The notes beneath the pieces were generated by a model that saw only the letters and a list, made by a program, of their open reading frames with translations, did not search any database and was not told where the DNA came from. A program made the translations under genes and the position numbers. A stretch of DNA of 64,000 nt from assembly GCF_018860765.1 (NCBI RefSeq), contig NZ_JAHKPV010000001.1, forward strand, positions 1,043,594 to 1,107,593, given 5' to 3'. Source of the DNA: Marinobacter salexigens. GTDB lineage: Bacteria > Pseudomonadota > Gammaproteobacteria > Pseudomonadales > Oleiphilaceae. The stretch's first letter is position 1. The number at the start of each line of letters is the position of its first letter. Of the stretch, positions 60,924 through 64,000 are shown in pieces.

Positions 60924-62291
60924 ATGATGAAAGCGGAGCACATGCACAAGGCTGAATTGCTGGCGGCGCTTGCGCACACGCGACGACGAACGCGAGAACT
61001 CATTACATCATTGAGTGAACGGCAGCTTGAGGTACCTTATCACCCAGGCGTGAACCCACCGCTGTGGGAAATGGGCCACGCTGCTTTTTTCTATGAAGTG
61101 TTTGTGTTCAATCTTCTGGATGGCGATGCCAGCTTTGACCCTTCCATGGATGATCTATGGGACTCCTTCCATATTGATCACCGAGATCGCTGGCGCAAAG
61201 ATCTGTTTCCCGGCCTTGAAAAAACCTTGGCCTATTTTGATCATGTGTACGACAAAATGGCGAAGCGGATTGAGCTCAACCCGCTGACAGACCGTGAGCT
61301 TTACCTATATCGATACGCCATCTTTCACCAGAACATGCACATAGAGTCGCTAGTGTGGTGCCGCCAGACGGTTGGTTACGAGCCGCCACCCAGTGCAGAT
61401 TTCAAGCGCCCTGCACCGGGTGAGCTGCAAGCCAGCACAGCGCAGCGTGATGTTACTGTTCTCGCCGGTAACTGGCACATTGGCATGCCGGGGGACTCGC
61501 CGCAGTATGCCATGGAGGATTTTGCTTTCGATGCGGAAAAACCCCGCCACCTAGTGCGTTTGGGCGAGTTTTCGATTTCCCGTTTTCTGGTAAGCAACCG
61601 TGAGTTTATGGCGTTTGTAGAGGATGGTGGTTACCAAAAAACCGAGCTTTGGTCGTTTGGTGGCCAGAAATGGCTGAGAACAGACGTTGATGTGGCGCTG
61701 GTTCACGGGGTGGCAGCCCCGATGATACAAGCACCTCGGCACCCGCTTTATTGGCGCTGGAATGATGGCCAATGGCAGGAGCGCTTATTTGACCGCTGGC
61801 AGCCACTGAACCCGGAGGCCCCAGTAACCCACGTTAGCTATTGGGAAGCAGAAGCCTATTGTCGGTGGGCGGGGCGGCGCCTGCCTACCGAGCAAGAATG
61901 GGAGGCCGCAGCGCTCGGGAATCGCGAAGGTGAGCGATTCAGTAAGTACCCTTGGGGCAACACACTTCCTGATGCCTTGCATGCAGATATGAATGCTAGC
62001 GGTATGGCACAGAACCCTATAACCGATTATCCGGAGGGCGACAGCCCTTTTGGTTGCCGCCAAATGATCGGCACAGTGTGGGAGTGGACCAGTAGTCAGT
62101 TTTTGCCTTATGACGGCTTTCGCGTAGACATGTATCCGTTCATGTCCACGCTGCAGTTCGGGGGCCACAAGGTGAGCCGGGGTGGCAGTTGTGCCTCTTC
62201 ATCCAGCCTGATTCGTGGCACCTACCGTCAGGCATACTTACCCCAGAGAAACGACGTCTTTGTCGGCTTTCGAACATGTGCTCTGAAATAA
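60924..62291 (+). CDS. EgtB/SenA-type sulfoxide or selenoneine synthase
   Basis: The 455-residue protein has an N-terminal DinB-like domain with iron ligands His52 (MGHAAFF) and His135/His139 in HQNMHIE, and a C-terminal formylglycine-generating-enzyme-like (FGE-sulfatase) domain with THVSYWEAEAYCRWAGRRLP and VSRGGSCASSSSLIRGTYRQ. This is the EgtB family, which joins a sulfur or selenium donor to hercynine. The close selenoneine synthase SenA has the same layout. No egtD, senB or senC is adjacent, so the exact product is open. The start ATG is at 60924. Confidence 0.8.
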   Translation: MMKAEHMHKAELLAALAHTRRRTRELITSLSERQLEVPYHPGVNPPLWEMGHAAFFYEVFVFNLLDGDASFDPSMDDLWDSFHIDHRDRWRKDLFPGLEKTLAYFDHVYDKMAKRIELNPLTDRELYLYRYAIFHQNMHIESLVWCRQTVGYEPPPSADFKRPAPGELQASTAQRDVTVLAGNWHIGMPGDSPQYAMEDFAFDAEKPRHLVRLGEFSISRFLVSNREFMAFVEDGGYQKTELWSFGGQKWLRTDVDVALVHGVAAPMIQAPRHPLYWRWNDGQWQERLFDRWQPLNPEAPVTHVSYWEAEAYCRWAGRRLPTEQEWEAAALGNREGERFSKYPWGNTLPDALHADMNASGMAQNPITDYPEGDSPFGCRQMIGTVWEWTSSQFLPYDGFRVDMYPFMSTLQFGGHKVSRGGSCASSSSLIRGTYRQAYLPQRNDVFVGFRTCALK

Positions 62292-62303
62292 AAGCAACTG
62301 AGT

Positions 62304-63884
62304 TCAGCTTGCTTTTTCAGAATGCAAAGCCGGTGCCTGAGTTATCCTGCTCAGAAGGTGGCTGGCCAAGGCGACCCCGGTCTCACTCATAGTTAGATAC
62401 GTATTGTCTGCGCCAGCTTCACATATGCGTTCGGCCTCGTCGGCAAACATGGTGTGAGCAACAATGTAGCCGGTAAAGCCAAGTTTGCGCAGCATCCGTG
62501 CGGCAATCAGTTTGGCTTCTATATCGCTCATGGCGAGTACAACCGCTTCGACAGCGGGCATGTGTAGTGCTTCCCAGAAGGTATTGTCTTCAGCGTCTGC
62601 ATAAACAACATTGCGTCCTTGTGCCTGATGTCGCTCTACCTTCGCAAGGTCAGAATCCAAAGCCATCAGCCTTGCTTCTGTGGTTTGCAGCCAGTCATAA
62701 GCAGCCGTGCCGGTTCGCCCCATACCCATTACCAAAATGCGAGTGTCGCCTAGAGAAATAGGGAGTTCATCCGGATGTCGCTTTTGGCTTTCAAAGCGCA
62801 CAAGGCGAGGGCTTAGCCGCTCGTAAAGTGGATGCGCAAGCCGGTTCAGTGGCGCCGAAATTAAAAAAGACAATGCTACTGTGATCGCTAGGGGCACCAA
62901 CCACTCGGGTAGTGCAATACTGGCAACAATTAACCCAAATTCACTGTAGTTGGTGAGTGCCAGCGAAGTGAGAAAGCCACTGCGGGCACGCAGGCGGAAC
63001 AGTAACATCAGGAAGAAGAAGAGAATGCCCTTAATCGGCAGCACAAGTGCAGCCACTATAGCAAACACAATGGCATCGGTGTCTGGTAGACCTCCTATGC
63101 CGATTTGCAGAAAGAAGCCGACCAGAAAGATCTCTTTCACACTCCAAAGCGATTTGGCCAACTCTTGACTGCGGGGGTGGTTTGCAAGAATGGCACCGAA
63201 AATCAGGGCGCCCAGCTCAGAACTGAGGCCGACCGCTTCAAAACCTAGGCCTCCAAGAACCAATGCCAGTAGCATGCCCAAAAGAACCAGTAGCTCATCA
63301 TGCCCGCTAGCATCCAGCAGTTTGAACAGTAGTGGCCGTAGCAGTGGCAAGCCAAAGACGATCAACGCCCATCCCGAAGGCGTTTGGCCTGCAGCCAGAC
63401 TCATCACCAGAAGGGCGATCAAGTCTTGCATGATCAGAATGCCGATAGACACCCGGCCGTGAAAAGCTCTGAGCTCACGCTTGTTTTCCAGTACCTTGGC
63501 TGCCAGCACGGTAGATGAGAATGACAGGGCAACGGCCAGCATAAAGGCCACGTACCATGTGATATCCAATAGCAGGTAAAGACCGGGTGCAAACACCAGA
63601 CAGGTGATGCCAAAGTGCAACAGGCTGCCACCGATCACTTCTGGCCTGATTACCGACCTTAGCTTGAGCTTCAGGCCGACGGTAAAAAGCATGAGCAGAA
63701 CACCCAGATGTGCGATGTGGGCGAGTGCCGCTGTAGGTTCTGGATAGAGAGGAATGGAAGGAGTGGCCGCAATAGCGCTGAGAACGAACCCCGCGCCCAA
63801 GTAGCCGATTAACGGCGGCAAGCCAATGCTCTTGATTAGAAGGCCAAGAACAAAGGCCAAGGAAATCCAGATAGCTTCAGGCAT
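62304..63884 (-). CDS. KefB/YbaL-like monovalent cation:proton antiporter (CPA2)
   Basis: The 526-residue protein has an antiporter domain of about twelve helices (LPPLIGYLGAGFVLSAI, LSFSSTVLAAKVLENKRELR, GLSSELGALIFGAILANHP) and a C-terminal RCK/TrkA-N domain with a nucleotide-binding VMGMGRTGTAAYDWL. Such proteins exchange K+ or Na+ for H+; the specific ion is unknown. It lacks the quinone-reductase partner (KefF/KefG) seen with glutathione-gated Kef systems nearby. It converges on the EgtB/SenA-type gene, with 12 bases between. The 116 bases upstream to the window end show no further gene. Confidence 0.88.
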   Translation of the reverse strand: MPEAIWISLAFVLGLLIKSIGLPPLIGYLGAGFVLSAIAATPSIPLYPEPTAALAHIAHLGVLLMLFTVGLKLKLRSVIRPEVIGGSLLHFGITCLVFAPGLYLLLDITWYVAFMLAVALSFSSTVLAAKVLENKRELRAFHGRVSIGILIMQDLIALLVMSLAAGQTPSGWALIVFGLPLLRPLLFKLLDASGHDELLVLLGMLLALVLGGLGFEAVGLSSELGALIFGAILANHPRSQELAKSLWSVKEIFLVGFFLQIGIGGLPDTDAIVFAIVAALVLPIKGILFFFLMLLFRLRARSGFLTSLALTNYSEFGLIVASIALPEWLVPLAITVALSFLISAPLNRLAHPLYERLSPRLVRFESQKRHPDELPISLGDTRILVMGMGRTGTAAYDWLQTTEARLMALDSDLAKVERHQAQGRNVVYADAEDNTFWEALHMPAVEAVVLAMSDIEAKLIAARMLRKLGFTGYIVAHTMFADEAERICEAGADNTYLTMSETGVALASHLLSRITQAPALHSEKAS

Positions 63885-64000
63885 GAGGGGTTCTTTAAGA
63901 GGACAGATAAAACGAGTTAGCTTCTCTGTAAGGCTACCTTGTTTTCCTCGGTCATTGAAGACAATGAAGGCATAATCTCTTGCCCTTTTGTCTCAGCTCG

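Overview
The window is a chromosomal segment of a gammaproteobacterium, most likely Marinobacter or a close relative. This rests on its gene blocks (trpEGDC behind rpe-gph, amgK-murU divergent from lptD-surA-pdxA-rsmA-apaH, an isocitrate lyase of about 530 residues, a DctPQM TRAP operon) and on protein style. It is inference; no rRNA or other phylogenetic marker was compared. No rRNA, tRNA, CRISPR array or intact transposase was found.

Layout. 0-6.5 kb: minus-strand rpe-gph and trpE-trpG-trpD-trpC, with a long hairpin repeat between trpD and trpC. 6.5-19 kb: a DUF3530 protein, a J-domain protein, the muropeptide-recycling pair amgK-murU, the outer-membrane/cofactor/ribosome cluster lptD-surA-pdxA-rsmA-apaH (apaG is absent), thiS-thiG and an slmA-like regulator, then a second copy of the hairpin repeat. 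19-31 kb: an inositol-phosphatase-like protein, an aminotransferase, a PstS-OmpA fusion, a PAS-GGDEF-EAL protein, an RND efflux pump and two small envelope proteins. 31-43.8 kb: a DAHP synthase gene behind what looks like an aromatic-amino-acid attenuator, a LysE exporter, a dihydrolipoamide-dehydrogenase-like enzyme, dps, a lipid pair (flavoprotein plus cyclopropane synthase), a TRAP transporter, an acyltransferase and a GH84 glycosidase.

43.8-50.9 kb is the accessory region. It holds short, mostly minus-strand, single-gene units. Some are separated by integron attC-like sites whose outer core overlaps the preceding stop codon and whose inner core lies just before the next ribosome binding site. 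No integrase gene is visible, so this resembles a cluster of attC sites lacking an integrase. Its cargo includes a CAP12-type TIR-like predicted defence protein, an orphan Tai4-family immunity protein, a C39-like peptidase, a GNAT acetyltransferase, a PaaI-like thioesterase, an AraC regulator with a carboxymuconolactone-decarboxylase-like protein, and remnants of a HigBA toxin-antitoxin pair.

50.9-64 kb returns to core-like content: a SIMPL/ChaN pair, DauA-like SulP and CASTOR/POLLUX-type channel genes overlapping by one base, a DUF1538 membrane protein coupled to a PII-like protein and a CBS protein, isocitrate lyase, a truncated SLC13 transporter, an EgtB/SenA-type enzyme and a KefB-like antiporter. 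The observations most worth following are the aroG leader, the attC cluster with its TIR cassette, and the hairpin repeats with a conserved core and unrelated arms.
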